From: Pirellulales bacterium
Lineage (GTDB): Bacteria; Planctomycetota; Planctomycetia; Pirellulales; JADZDJ01
Length of the DNA: 40,380 nucleotides
Assembly: GCA_035499655.1 (NCBI GenBank)
Contig: DATJYL010000140.1
Coordinates: forward strand, 1-40,380
Direction of reading: 5' to 3'
Below the pieces are notes generated by a model. That model saw only the letters and a list, made by a program, of their open reading frames with translations, searched no databases and had not been told where the DNA came from. Position numbers and translations under genes: made by a program. The first letter of the stretch is position 1, and each line of letters starts with the position of its first letter. Below, in pieces: positions 9,101-16,529 of this stretch.

Positions 9101-9639
9101 GGCTGCCCGCGAAAGCTGAACGAAACCATTCCCTCGGCATCGGGTTGCACTTTCAGTTCCGTGGGGTCGGGATCCTTGGCGGGCTTTTCCGGGCGTTTGA
9201 CCGGCTGCGGCGATTCGGCGGCCGATTTATCTTTCGATTTGTCTTTGTCCGCATCGGCCGATTTGTCGTCCGCGCTTTTGCCTTCGTCCGGCTTGGCGGC
9301 GCCGTCGGCGTGGTCTTTCTTTTCGCCGTCTTTGCTCTCTCGATCTTTGGCGGCAGCATCGTCTTTGGCAGGCGTGGCTGCATCGGCAGGTTTCGCGTCG
9401 GCGTTTTTAGAAGCATCGGACCCCGGTTCATCGGCCCGTACCTGCGAAATCGGCGCAGCCAAGAAATTGAAACTGAGAAGTCCAAGCGCCAGAGCGCAGC
9501 CCAGGGTCAACTCGCAAGTTATCGCCGCCAGAAAAGAGAACAGAACCGCCCTGCACTGCCGGCGCACCGGTAGCGCGGCGGCCGCTTTGCGCAGATTGCG
9601 ATTGGGTGACGGCTGCGTCACGGTTACTCCCCGATTCAT
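6190..9639 (-). CDS. Very large secretin N-domain (NolW-like) repeat protein without an evident barrel
   Basis: About 1,149 aa from ATG 9639; a GTG at 9648 is possible and neither has a good ribosome site. A basic N-terminus and a hydrophobic segment near 35-65 suggest export or membrane anchoring. Then come a Lys/Asp/Ala-rich low-complexity linker (about 72-165), a region like the short secretin/TonB N-domain (VSFSFRGQPWQAVLEWLADIS, given here as its core PWQAVLEWLAD), and several NolW-type units of the form FxLxxAxAxDVxxxL. These are broken by a Gln/Met-rich insert (about 378-412) and a Ser/Asp/Lys linker near 660-720. The last 55 residues are Asn/Gly-rich. The conserved C-terminal secretin barrel is not recognisable. 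It may be a periplasmic scaffold or half of a split secretin. The long Gln runs are encoded by CTG/TTG (plus-strand) repeats. Confidence 0.75.
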   Translation of the reverse strand: MNRGVTVTQPSPNRNLRKAAAALPVRRQCRAVLFSFLAAITCELTLGCALALGLLSFNFLAAPISQVRADEPGSDASKNADAKPADAATPAKDDAAAKDRESKDGEKKDHADGAAKPDEGKSADDKSADADKDKSKDKSAAESPQPVKRPEKPAKDPDPTELKVQPDAEGMVSFSFRGQPWQAVLEWLADISHMSLDWEEVPGGYLDLATRRKYTVAEARDLINSILLTKGFTLLRNGEVLIVSDLKHLDVSLVPVVLPSELDGRGTFELVRIFFNLDRLQAEPMVEELKPLLSPVGKEHISALKTTNRLDILDTAGTLRRVREVVGAEQGESGKEHQLREFQLHNARADDVLATLKQLLGIPPEKTPGGGGNNNDQMQQMQQMMQQMQQQAQQQNGGDKKPRQQQQEEKIYLTINRRENSIMALATPDKLAVIEQAVQLLDVPTAGVSPLAAVQRVQMYRLVAADPAPIVSVLKDLGNLDPSTRLEVDNVNHAIIVSGPLVDHVTVRALIEKLDGSARRFEVVQLRKLDADYVAGSIEFLMRGPNKDATRPRYVFGDYRAPEQSKDGGFQVEADTKHNRLLLRVNDIELEEIRALLIKLGEDPFGNTQGDNMRVIHSEPGRDTSRLLDQLQRVWPSLSPTPLQLNVDDPKDSDSSRNRDGSKGSSTDDTPDKNGASSDKSHTSERAHGQSDSENSDSEHKSEKQEKKQPAHASPSATAIIPLRLPSGGPAFSVSIDNSPEEQLLRLPQPATAAEKLETAVEKTAQPATINTVAANDVDGADSNADRSPLRMPPDDRRTADNTPAGNAASGSPFASSSASPAISITRGPQGLIVTSRDPAALDQFMKLVDELSPADSRYHVFMLKHTYAKDVASLLETVFSEEAQKQRDNFSVYYFFDEQPQEKKEDRNRLSKREPLRFTPDPVTNSILVQGADDDQLAEIKSLIELYDREEPPDSQSIRRTQIVAVKYAKAQAVSDIIKEVYRDLLSPNDKALAATGNPQQQQQQRPFYSFYDMGNRQDTTNGVPRFKGLLSVGVDPTSNSLVVSAPQFLLTDVIGMIHKLDDSTKPVEPVVRVISVGGALDDPLIKDALKNVADPEAAKRNAANANQNGNDQDRRNRWNNGRNGPGGNNNNGFGGNGNNNNGQNNNR

Positions 9640-9808
9640 TTCCCGCACATGCCAGAGAACAGAGACAATCGGCCCGCTGATCCGTGCGGCCCACCTGCAA
9701 TTGGGGATTCGCCCGCTAGTTTACACAACTAGCCCACGGGGGGCAAGTTTTTTGGGCGGGGGCAGTGGGTCAGTACTAATTCTAGGAATTCCCAAGCGAC
9801 GGCGCTGA

Positions 9809-9904
9809 TTACTTCCGCCAGCGCTTATCACTGAAGCGCCAGACCTGAATCGCAAGCAAGATCATTGCGGCGATTACGACATAATGCCACGGGCTAATTT
9901 GCAT
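9809..9904 (-). CDS. Predicted 31-aa single-pass membrane peptide
   Basis: A short frame reading MQISPWHYVVIAAMILL, then AIQVWRF and a basic tail ending KRWRK before TAA 9809-9811. The pattern (Trp/His head, about 15 hydrophobic residues, positive C-terminus) is that of a small inner-membrane protein with its C-terminus in the cytoplasm. The start ATG is directly preceded by a run of eight G bases. The gene stands alone between the large secretin-like gene and a repeat cluster. A chance frame cannot be excluded. Confidence 0.4.
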   Translation of the reverse strand: MQISPWHYVVIAAMILLAIQVWRFSDKRWRK

Positions 9905-9942
9905 CCCCCCCCATCATATACGATTCGCCTTGCAAAGCTGCT

Positions 9943-10007
9943 GGGTGGCACTGGCTTTGCCAGTGTTTTTTTGTGTGGTACGCAGCACTGGCAGAGCCAG
10001 TGGCACC
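9943..10007. repeat. REP-like double palindrome (GCCACTGGC family)
   Basis: Two arms face each other: 9943-9965 and 9986-10007, inverted copies with two mismatches over the shared 22-23 bases. Each arm is itself palindromic: CACTGGC (9949-9955) pairs with GCCAGTG (9959-9965) over a TTT loop. The left hairpin is followed by seven T bases (9966-9972), so it also has the shape of an intrinsic terminator in the plus direction. Short repeats with this core are, as I recall, widespread in Pirellulales. Confidence 0.65.
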
Positions 10008-10014
10008 CGTGCGA

Positions 10015-10068
10015 CGGCTGTCCCCCTGCCGTTTGCTTTGGGGAAACGCCAGCGGCTGAGGACAGCCG
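10015..10068. repeat. Second REP-like inverted repeat (GGCTGTCC family)
   Basis: CGGCTGTCC (10015-10023) pairs with GGACAGCCG (10060-10068), with a GTTT/AAAC pair inside. It adjoins the double palindrome at 9943-10007 and lies 25 bases beyond the stop of the GH2 gene, so the pair may serve as that gene's 3' boundary. Confidence 0.6.
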
Positions 10069-10093
10069 CTTCTACATTTCACACTGACCCGCG

Positions 10094-12628
10094 CTATTTC
10101 CCCGCTTCCGGTTTCAGCGTGATGTTCACCGTCGCCGGCTCCAACCCTTCGGCCGTGGCCGTCAGCTTGGCCGTGCCGCCGGTTTCTTGGGCGCGAACAA
10201 TCGCCAGCGCCAGGCCGTGGAACGCTTTGCGGGAATCGACGCCTTGGAATTGCTCGTGATTCGTGGGGTCGCCGTTTTCCAGCCCGGCAATTGCCGCCGG
10301 CCCGTCGAGCTTGAACTTGATTTCGTTATCCGCATCCGGACAAACGTGGCCATCTTTATCGATCACGCGGGCGGTCACAAAACTCAAGTCGTCGCCATCA
10401 GCGTAAATCTTAGAGCGATCGGCCTTCAGCTCCAACTTGGCTGGCTTCCCGGCGGTGGTCACTTCGTCGGTGGCCCACTCTTTGCCGTCTTTTTTCGCCA
10501 CGGCTTTGAGCGTGCCCGGCTCGAAGGGGACTTTCCACTCGTAATGGGTTTGCACCAGGTCTTTTGCTTCCTTCGTGCCCAGCGATTTGCCGTTCAGGAA
10601 TAGTTCCACCGAATCGCCGTTAGTGAAGGCCCACACCGGAATTTCCTTGCCGGCAAATTGCTCCCAATTCCAATGCGGCAGCAAATGCACCATGGGCTTG
10701 TCGGACCACGACGCCTGATAAATGTAGAAGCGGTCTTTCGGGAAGCCGGCCAAATCGACAATGCCGAAATACGACGACCGGGCCGGCCACGGAAACGGCG
10801 TGGGCTCGCCGATGTAATCGAAGCCGGTCCAGACAAACTCGCCGGCCACCCAGGGATGCTTTTTCAACGCCAGCAAGCTAGTTTCGGCCGTGTGGCCCCA
10901 CGGCGGACGATCTAAATCGTAAGACGTGCATTGCGTGTCTGGCCGAATTTTAATTTTCACCTGCCCGTCGTCATTCAAATATAAGCCGTATTCGCCGCGC
11001 GTGGAAAGCGCCGAGGCGGTTTCCGAAGCGATCAGCTTGCGGTCATCTTTGTGGTCGACATCGTAGTTGTTGATGTTGTAGTTAATGCCCATCACGTCCA
11101 GGGCGTCGGCAAAGCCGGTACGGACAGCGCTATTGGGGTTGTTGCAGGCGGACACGGTTGGGCGGGTGGGATCTTCGCGGTGGGCGATGTCGGAGAGCCG
11201 CTTGGCCATTTCGCCGCCATTTTTGGCGCCTTGTTCGGGAATTTCGTTCCCGATGGACCAGAGCACCACGCTGGGATGGTTCCGATCACGGTGGATCATG
11301 GCGGTGATGTCAGGCTCCGACCAATCGTCGAAAAAGCGACCATAGCCCATCTTGGTTTTGGAACGTTTCCATTCGTCGAAGGCTTCATCCATGACGACAA
11401 AGCCCAATTCGTCGGCCAGGTCAAGACATTCTTTGGCCGGCGGATTGTGGGAGGTGCGCAGCGCGTTATCGCCCATGTCTTTCAGAATTTGCAGTTGCCG
11501 CTCCATGGCCCGAGTGTTGAAGGCCGAGCCCAGCGCGCCTAAATCGTGGTGGTTGCAAGTGCCCTGAATTTGCAGCCGCTTGCCGTTGAGCAAAAAGCCG
11601 TTGTCGGCGGTGAACTCGATGGTGCGGAAGCCGATGCGGTCGGTGACGGCATCGGTCGGCTGTCCCCCTTCCGAAACGGTGGTGAGGGCGCGGTACAAAT
11701 GCGGGGAATCGACGGACCATAAGTGCGGACTGGAGACGGTGCACTTGGCCGACAGGGTGGCTTCGCTGTGGGCGGGAATAGCCTGTTCGTCGGAGGTCGC
11801 TTCCGCCACGGCGGTTCCAAGAGGAGCATTGTTGAAGTCGCGGCTTTCCTGGTCGGCGCCGCGGACGCCCAAGTCGAAAATTTTCGTGGAGAATTTGCAC
11901 TTCTGTTCGGCATCAGAATCGTTGCGGACCGTCGTTTTTACGGTGACCGTGAAATCGTTGGAATCGGCCCCGGCTTTCTCCGAAACTACATAAGTACCCC
12001 ACGGAGCAATATGCACCGGATCGGTAATCACCAAATGCACGGGCCGGAAAATGCCGGCGCCGGAGTACCACCGCGAGCAGGGCTGTTCCACATTGCAGCG
12101 CACGGCCAGGGTGTTGGGCGCGTCGAATTTGAGATCGTCGGTAATGTCGTACTGAAACGGCGTGTAACCGTAGGGATGATTGCCCAGCAGCTTACCGTTG
12201 AGATAGACATCGGAATTCATGTACACGCCGTCGAACACCATCGCCACACGCTTTCCCTTGGCTGAGGCCGGCGGTGTAAAGGTTTTTCGATACCAGGCGA
12301 CGCCGGCATCCAAATAACCGCCGCCGCCGTCTTGAACAGCCTTCTGCTGACGATTGTCGTAGTGCGAACTGCCGGGGGAGTCAGGATCGAACGGCCCTTC
12401 CATTTTGCTGGGATCTTTTCCCGGCGGACCTTCGATGCTGTAATCATGCGGCACGTTCAAGGTGCGCCAGGTAGAATCGTCGAAGCCGGGCTGGCTGGCA
12501 TCGGCGGGATCGCCCAGTTGAAACTTCCACTGCTGATTAAATGGCAGCGTTTGGCGTTGGGCCTCGGCCATGGCGGTGCTGGCGGCTAAAACAATGGCGC
12601 TAAATATCCCGGCGAGATGAACTTGCAT
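10094..12628 (-). CDS. GH2-family beta-galactosidase-like glycoside hydrolase, secreted
   Basis: An 844-aa exported enzyme expected to release beta-linked galactose or a related sugar from oligosaccharides. A signal peptide ends near residue 22 (AMAEAQ). The sugar-binding jelly roll covers about 28-205 (TLNVPHDYSIEG, YRKTFTPP, VYLNGKLLG), an immunoglobulin-like domain about 205-335, and the TIM barrel about 340-640. The acid/base is Glu462 in LWSIGNE and the likely nucleophile is Glu536 in IASETAS. C-terminal Ig-like domains follow (WAFTNGDSVELFLNG). The start has TGAGGA about 10 bases upstream. Its neighbours include a pectate lyase and other exported proteins, which suits polysaccharide breakdown. 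Substrate specificity within GH2 cannot be read from sequence alone. Confidence 0.9.
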   Translation of the reverse strand: MQVHLAGIFSAIVLAASTAMAEAQRQTLPFNQQWKFQLGDPADASQPGFDDSTWRTLNVPHDYSIEGPPGKDPSKMEGPFDPDSPGSSHYDNRQQKAVQDGGGGYLDAGVAWYRKTFTPPASAKGKRVAMVFDGVYMNSDVYLNGKLLGNHPYGYTPFQYDITDDLKFDAPNTLAVRCNVEQPCSRWYSGAGIFRPVHLVITDPVHIAPWGTYVVSEKAGADSNDFTVTVKTTVRNDSDAEQKCKFSTKIFDLGVRGADQESRDFNNAPLGTAVAEATSDEQAIPAHSEATLSAKCTVSSPHLWSVDSPHLYRALTTVSEGGQPTDAVTDRIGFRTIEFTADNGFLLNGKRLQIQGTCNHHDLGALGSAFNTRAMERQLQILKDMGDNALRTSHNPPAKECLDLADELGFVVMDEAFDEWKRSKTKMGYGRFFDDWSEPDITAMIHRDRNHPSVVLWSIGNEIPEQGAKNGGEMAKRLSDIAHREDPTRPTVSACNNPNSAVRTGFADALDVMGINYNINNYDVDHKDDRKLIASETASALSTRGEYGLYLNDDGQVKIKIRPDTQCTSYDLDRPPWGHTAETSLLALKKHPWVAGEFVWTGFDYIGEPTPFPWPARSSYFGIVDLAGFPKDRFYIYQASWSDKPMVHLLPHWNWEQFAGKEIPVWAFTNGDSVELFLNGKSLGTKEAKDLVQTHYEWKVPFEPGTLKAVAKKDGKEWATDEVTTAGKPAKLELKADRSKIYADGDDLSFVTARVIDKDGHVCPDADNEIKFKLDGPAAIAGLENGDPTNHEQFQGVDSRKAFHGLALAIVRAQETGGTAKLTATAEGLEPATVNITLKPEAGK

Positions 12629-12784
12629 AATCGTGCGTCCTCAAAACGACAACTGGGTGTCAATGCATGGCTCGGGCCCAAGGAACGACCTCAGACTCCG
12701 GTTCTGGCAACTCCCCACGGCAGTAGCACGCGCTCCTCTAAGATACGGCAATTCTAATCTGCCGGTACTGCTTCGCAAGTGTGG

Positions 12785-13171
12785 TCAGGCCCAAGTGCCG
12801 ACGGCGAATCGTAGCGCACGAAGCGCGGCCCTTGGCCAACGTTGGAACACTGGACAGACCGCCGCCAGGCACAAGGCGATGGTTGCCGACGGAGGCTTAG
12901 ACATCGCCGCGTCCGAGCCACCACCCGTTTTAAGAAACTGGAGCCATGATTGCAAATCGGCGATGCTCACTTTGCCGTCGTGATTCAGGTCGCCGATGGA
13001 GAACCGCTGCGCAATGCTGAGGCTTTTGGCCATTTCAAAATCGGGCAGATCGGCCAGAGCCAATTCCATGGCTTTGATGTCCGCTGCGTCAACACTGCTG
13101 TCACGATTGAAATCGCCCAGCTTGAACGGCTGAGTGATTAAATCGTAGCCGATCACATCGACCGCCGGCTG
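12785..13171 (-). pseudogene. Remnant of an exported protein: dockerin-like repeats with a degenerate PEP-CTERM-like tail
   Basis: Reading begins abruptly after an in-frame stop (13172-13174) with AVDVIGYDL, a phrase that in planctomycete exported metalloprotease-like proteins precedes the dockerin part (recall-based). Two calcium-loop units follow: GDFNRDSSVDAADIKAM and GDLNHDGKVSIADLQ. Then come a Gly-rich linker (KTGGGS), KPPS where PEP would be expected, a hydrophobic segment and an Arg-rich end. The catalytic or surface domain is missing. A GTG at 13156 could still start a 123-aa protein, but without a signal peptide it could not be exported. It is most likely the 3' end of a decayed gene. 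Confidence 0.6.
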
Positions 13172-13381
13172 TTAACCGACATTACGCATGGCGACTGAGG
13201 ACCGTCGCCCTTATATGTTTCAAACTAACCCCTTACCCATCGTGGGTTAAGAGCACAATACCCCGCCGACTGCACCGGTCGGCAATTCGGACATTTAACC
13301 ACAAACTAACCTACGACCAATTGCCATTTACACCGCGGTGGAAGCCGTTTACCATTGCCGGCTCTCTTTTCCGAGGACCGG

Positions 13382-13618
13382 ATGCGCAACGTGTTGCTTC
13401 TCATCGCCCTGGCAATAGCGGCCGCCTCGGGCTGCTGCATGCTCAAATTGCACAGCCCGTTCCCGTTTGTCGATGCGCCAGGTCGAGAAACGAGTTTACC
13501 CGATCTCCAGAAGCACGATTCGGACCAACCGCAGAATTCGAATCGGTCGATTTGCTCCGGTAGCGTCCAATCTCCTGCTGGTAACGAGCGGCAAAACGGA
13601 ACGGATCATATCAGTTGA
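13382..13618 (+). CDS. Small predicted lipoprotein
   Basis: A 78-aa protein with a signal peptide, MRNVLLLIALAIAAASGCC, ending in a lipobox-like ASGC. The remainder is polar and Ser/Gln/Asn-rich with no known domain. GAGGA lies 4 bases before the ATG, rather close. The opening resembles the lipoprotein at 434-808 (both start MRN followed by Leu/Ala and SGCC or ASGCC), suggesting related secretion signals, but the mature parts differ. It converges on the small membrane protein at 13654-13866. The function is unknown and the gene could be a decayed lipoprotein. Confidence 0.5.
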   Translation: MRNVLLLIALAIAAASGCCMLKLHSPFPFVDAPGRETSLPDLQKHDSDQPQNSNRSICSGSVQSPAGNERQNGTDHIS

Positions 13619-13653
13619 TATGCCGGCCGACCGCGCCCAGACCGTTCCGGGGT

Positions 13654-13866
13654 CTAGGAATTGCGCCACTTGTAAATGCATATTCCTGCGCCGATTACCG
13701 CAAAAAAAATCCCGCCTCGCCATTCCCACAATTGCAGATCGAGCCTGCCGGGCGCTAAAAGATGGTTGATTTGTTGGTCCACCCAATGCGCAAAATCGGT
13801 TTGAGGAAACAGCAACAGCAACACGGCGAACGCAAAACAAACGATCGCGGCAATCATTCCTCGCAT
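13654..13866 (-). CDS. Hypothetical 70-aa protein with two membrane segments
   Basis: The frame is open to 14181, but protein-like sequence starts at MRGMIAAIVCFAFAVLLLL (13866). A first hydrophobic helix covers about 4-20, a polar loop with HWVDQQINHLL follows, and a second helix (IFFAVIGAGICIY) is near 53-65, before KWRNS at the C-terminus. No family is recognised. Upstream is the divergent pectate lyase gene. There is no strong ribosome site. Confidence 0.5.
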   Translation of the reverse strand: MRGMIAAIVCFAFAVLLLLFPQTDFAHWVDQQINHLLAPGRLDLQLWEWRGGIFFAVIGAGICIYKWRNS

Positions 13867-14009
13867 GATCGGGCCCTGGCAGTTTTCAGCCCCTGCCAAA
13901 CGATTCAGGGGGCATAAAGAGTGCCAGACGATGAAATTATTTCCGGCCGGACACAAAGTTGGCAGTATTTGGTGAAATGGATTAGACTTTGTGCTGAGAG
14001 AGCCCAGCG

Positions 14010-15398
14010 ATGCAACTGACGCGCAATTTCTATGCCATTGGGACGGTCCTCGTTGGACTGTTCTTGTGCGGCGCTGTGCAAGGGGCGACTTATTACGTGG
14101 CCACCAATGGGAGCGACACCGGAGCGGGAACATTATCGCAGCCGTTTGCCAGCATTGCGCAAGCGCAACAGGCGGCATCATCGGGCGATACGGTTTACAT
14201 TCGCGGAGGCACGTACACCAACTTTTCTGTGGCAGCGACCGATGCCACTTACCAGTACGTCCTTAATTTCACCAAGAGCAACATCAACTACCTGGCATAT
14301 CCTGGAGATCCGTCCCCGATTCTCAATTTTTCCAACATTGCTCCCACGACCCTGCGAGTCTGTGGCATTCAAGTCACTGGATCGAACGATACCTTCCAGG
14401 GAATCAATGTCACCGGAGTTCAGGCAGGAACTTTGAAGCAAGCCGACAATTGGCGAATTACCGGCAATGGAAACACCTTCAACGAGATCGTGACCCACGA
14501 TGATCAAGGGAACGGAATGTATTTTTTGTCGCATTCGTCGAACAATTTAGTTCTCAACTGCGATTCCTACAATCTCGTCGGTGTGAATGGAATATCGGCC
14601 GGAAACACCGACGGCTTTGGCTGTCATTCCGCGGGCTCGGGCAATGTTTTCCGAGGAGACCGTTCCTGGGGCAACAGTGACGACGGCTACGACTGCATTG
14701 ACAATTCCGGCGGCGGGGTCACCTTTGACCACTGTTGGGCGTACGATAATGGACGCTTTGACGGAAACAAAAACGGCTTTAAGATCGGCGGCTTTGGCGA
14801 CACCGGCGGCAGTTTTCCCGATCCACCGTCGGCGAATACCGTCGAGTTCTGCCTGTCGGCCGACAACGGCGCCAACGGGTTTTATGCCAACCATCAGCCG
14901 GGGCAGGCCGCCAACTGGTACAACAACACCGCCTACAACAATCACGGCAACTTCAACATGCTGGAGGCGATAGATACCAGCCCGGAAAACAGCAGCGTTC
15001 CGGGAACGCGCGAAGTTCTGCACAACAACCTGGCGTATGTGGGAACGGGCGTATCGAACCTCGACGAAACTGGAAGCATGGTGGCGAACAATTGGTTCAC
15101 ACTGCCCGTGACCGTCAGCGCCGCGGATTTCCAGAGCTTGGATGCCACCCAAATGACGCTGCCTCGTCAGGCCGACGGCAGCCTGCCCGACATCGCGTTT
15201 ATGAATTTGGCCGCTGGGAGCGACCTGATTGACGCCGGCCTGAATGTCGGCTTGCCTTACCTCGGGGCCGCGCCCGATTTGGGCGCGTTTGAAACCGTTC
15301 CCGAGCCCAGCACCTTCATCCTGGCCGTCTTGGCGTTTGGGTTGTTAGTCGCTTTGCCTTCACGTCGGCCAGCGCTTCGCGCGCCACAGCAAGCCTAG
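14010..15398 (+). CDS. PL9-family pectate lyase with PEP-CTERM anchor
   Basis: A 462-aa exported enzyme that should cleave polygalacturonan by calcium-dependent beta-elimination. A signal peptide ends near residue 25 (AVQGA). The opening YYVATNGSDTGAGTLSQPF is typical of right-handed beta-helix polysaccharidases. The PL9 core is clear: DGFGCHSAGSGN (Asp201), NSDDGYDCID (Asp224, Asp225 and Asp228 as calcium ligands) and GNKNGFKIGG with the likely base Lys258, in spacing close to that of characterised Pel9A. The C-terminus has VPEPS, a hydrophobic segment and an Arg-rich tail, the exosortase sorting signal. The last 39 bases overlap, on the opposite strand, the end of the formylglycine-enzyme-like gene. 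Confidence 0.88.
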   Translation: MQLTRNFYAIGTVLVGLFLCGAVQGATYYVATNGSDTGAGTLSQPFASIAQAQQAASSGDTVYIRGGTYTNFSVAATDATYQYVLNFTKSNINYLAYPGDPSPILNFSNIAPTTLRVCGIQVTGSNDTFQGINVTGVQAGTLKQADNWRITGNGNTFNEIVTHDDQGNGMYFLSHSSNNLVLNCDSYNLVGVNGISAGNTDGFGCHSAGSGNVFRGDRSWGNSDDGYDCIDNSGGGVTFDHCWAYDNGRFDGNKNGFKIGGFGDTGGSFPDPPSANTVEFCLSADNGANGFYANHQPGQAANWYNNTAYNNHGNFNMLEAIDTSPENSSVPGTREVLHNNLAYVGTGVSNLDETGSMVANNWFTLPVTVSAADFQSLDATQMTLPRQADGSLPDIAFMNLAAGSDLIDAGLNVGLPYLGAAPDLGAFETVPEPSTFILAVLAFGLLVALPSRRPALRAPQQA

Positions 15399-16436
15399 AG
15401 AGGCTAGTGCTAAGAGAATAACGCTGGAAGGTTCGGGAACGAGTGCCACGCGGAATCCGGTGGCGCCGACTTCGTAGAGATCGCCGGACGAAGGACCGTA
15501 GTCGTACAGTTCTTCCGGTCCATAGTAGCTAAGTAGTAATTGAGGAGAGAGGGAGGTATCGGACCACGAATCACCGCTTAAACCGCGGATGCGGGCGCCA
15601 TCAATCAGCGTTTCATTCCACTGGAAAACATCGCCCCCCATGTCAAAAGCGCCGTAGGGGCTGGCGGAAGCCGTGTAGGCCCCCACATCGGTCAGATAAT
15701 TCTGCGTGCTGCTTAAAGTTGACGAACCGGTAACAGCGTAACCGGTTGTTGGATCGTAAAAGTTGGCGGTGTCTGGCGTGTTGCCCGGCGGAGCTGAAGT
15801 GGTGGGAGCAGTGTCGATGGAAAATGGATAAATATTGTATGTTTTAGTGGAAGGATTATAGTATGCCGCTTTGTACCATTCATCTTCGGTGGGAATCACC
15901 CAAGTGGCATTGGTGTTGCGGGTGGGAAATAGAACGCCAGTGTTAAGCGTGTACGAGCCCGTTTCAGTCGTGTTCGCACCTTCTGCACCGTCCGGCTGGC
16001 CGTTATAAAGCCAATTGGCAAATCGAGCCGCATTGCTCCAACTAATGTAGGCAATAGGATGATTAGGAGAACCGATCACGCTGTACGTGTAACTGCCCGA
16101 GGCGCCATTCTGCTGGATTCCGGCGACGTGCAGGTCCGTCGCCATGTTGGAAACGTAAAGCCCATAAGGATCGGTCGCCGCCACAGCGTTCAGAAACTCC
16201 GTGTACTGGCCCACGGTCACGTCATATTCGCCAATGCTATAGTTGTAGCCGACCGATCCAATTCCACGAATGGAACCGAAGTTTAGTTGATTAGCCGTAT
16301 TGCCCGGATTACCGACTGACACGGTGACCAGGCTGGTTTGCCCGTCGGGCATGTTGAACACATCGGCGAAAGCGGTTCGGAAAAAAACAAATGAAATCGC
16401 GCAAAGCAGCGCGAGTGAAACCAAGAAGCGTTTCAT
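15360..16436 (-). CDS. Formylglycine-generating-enzyme-like (SUMF1/EgtB fold) PEP-CTERM protein, probably non-catalytic
   Basis: A 358-aa exported protein from ATG 16436 (signal peptide MKRFLVSLALLCAISFVFF; GGAGC upstream). The longer frame to 16613 is not needed. The sulfatase-modifying-factor fold is shown by GEYDVTVGQYTEFLNAV, ISWSNAARFANWL, IPTEDEWYKAAYY, the NFYDPTTG region, SPYGAFDMGGDVFQWNE and GATGFRVA. VPEPSSVILLALASLG and RAKRWPT form the PEP-CTERM tail. True formylglycine enzymes bind copper through two cysteines, and the mature part of this protein contains none, so it should not oxidise sulfatases. It may be a ligand-binding or structural surface protein. Confidence 0.85.
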   Translation of the reverse strand: MKRFLVSLALLCAISFVFFRTAFADVFNMPDGQTSLVTVSVGNPGNTANQLNFGSIRGIGSVGYNYSIGEYDVTVGQYTEFLNAVAATDPYGLYVSNMATDLHVAGIQQNGASGSYTYSVIGSPNHPIAYISWSNAARFANWLYNGQPDGAEGANTTETGSYTLNTGVLFPTRNTNATWVIPTEDEWYKAAYYNPSTKTYNIYPFSIDTAPTTSAPPGNTPDTANFYDPTTGYAVTGSSTLSSTQNYLTDVGAYTASASPYGAFDMGGDVFQWNETLIDGARIRGLSGDSWSDTSLSPQLLLSYYGPEELYDYGPSSGDLYEVGATGFRVALVPEPSSVILLALASLGLLWRAKRWPT

Positions 16437-16529
16437 CGAGCGGGCTCCGAATTCAATGGTGCAACTGAACCGTGGAGCCTTGCCTCTGTCCCAACCCATC
16501 GACTGACGCCTCCCCACTATAGCCGTGAA

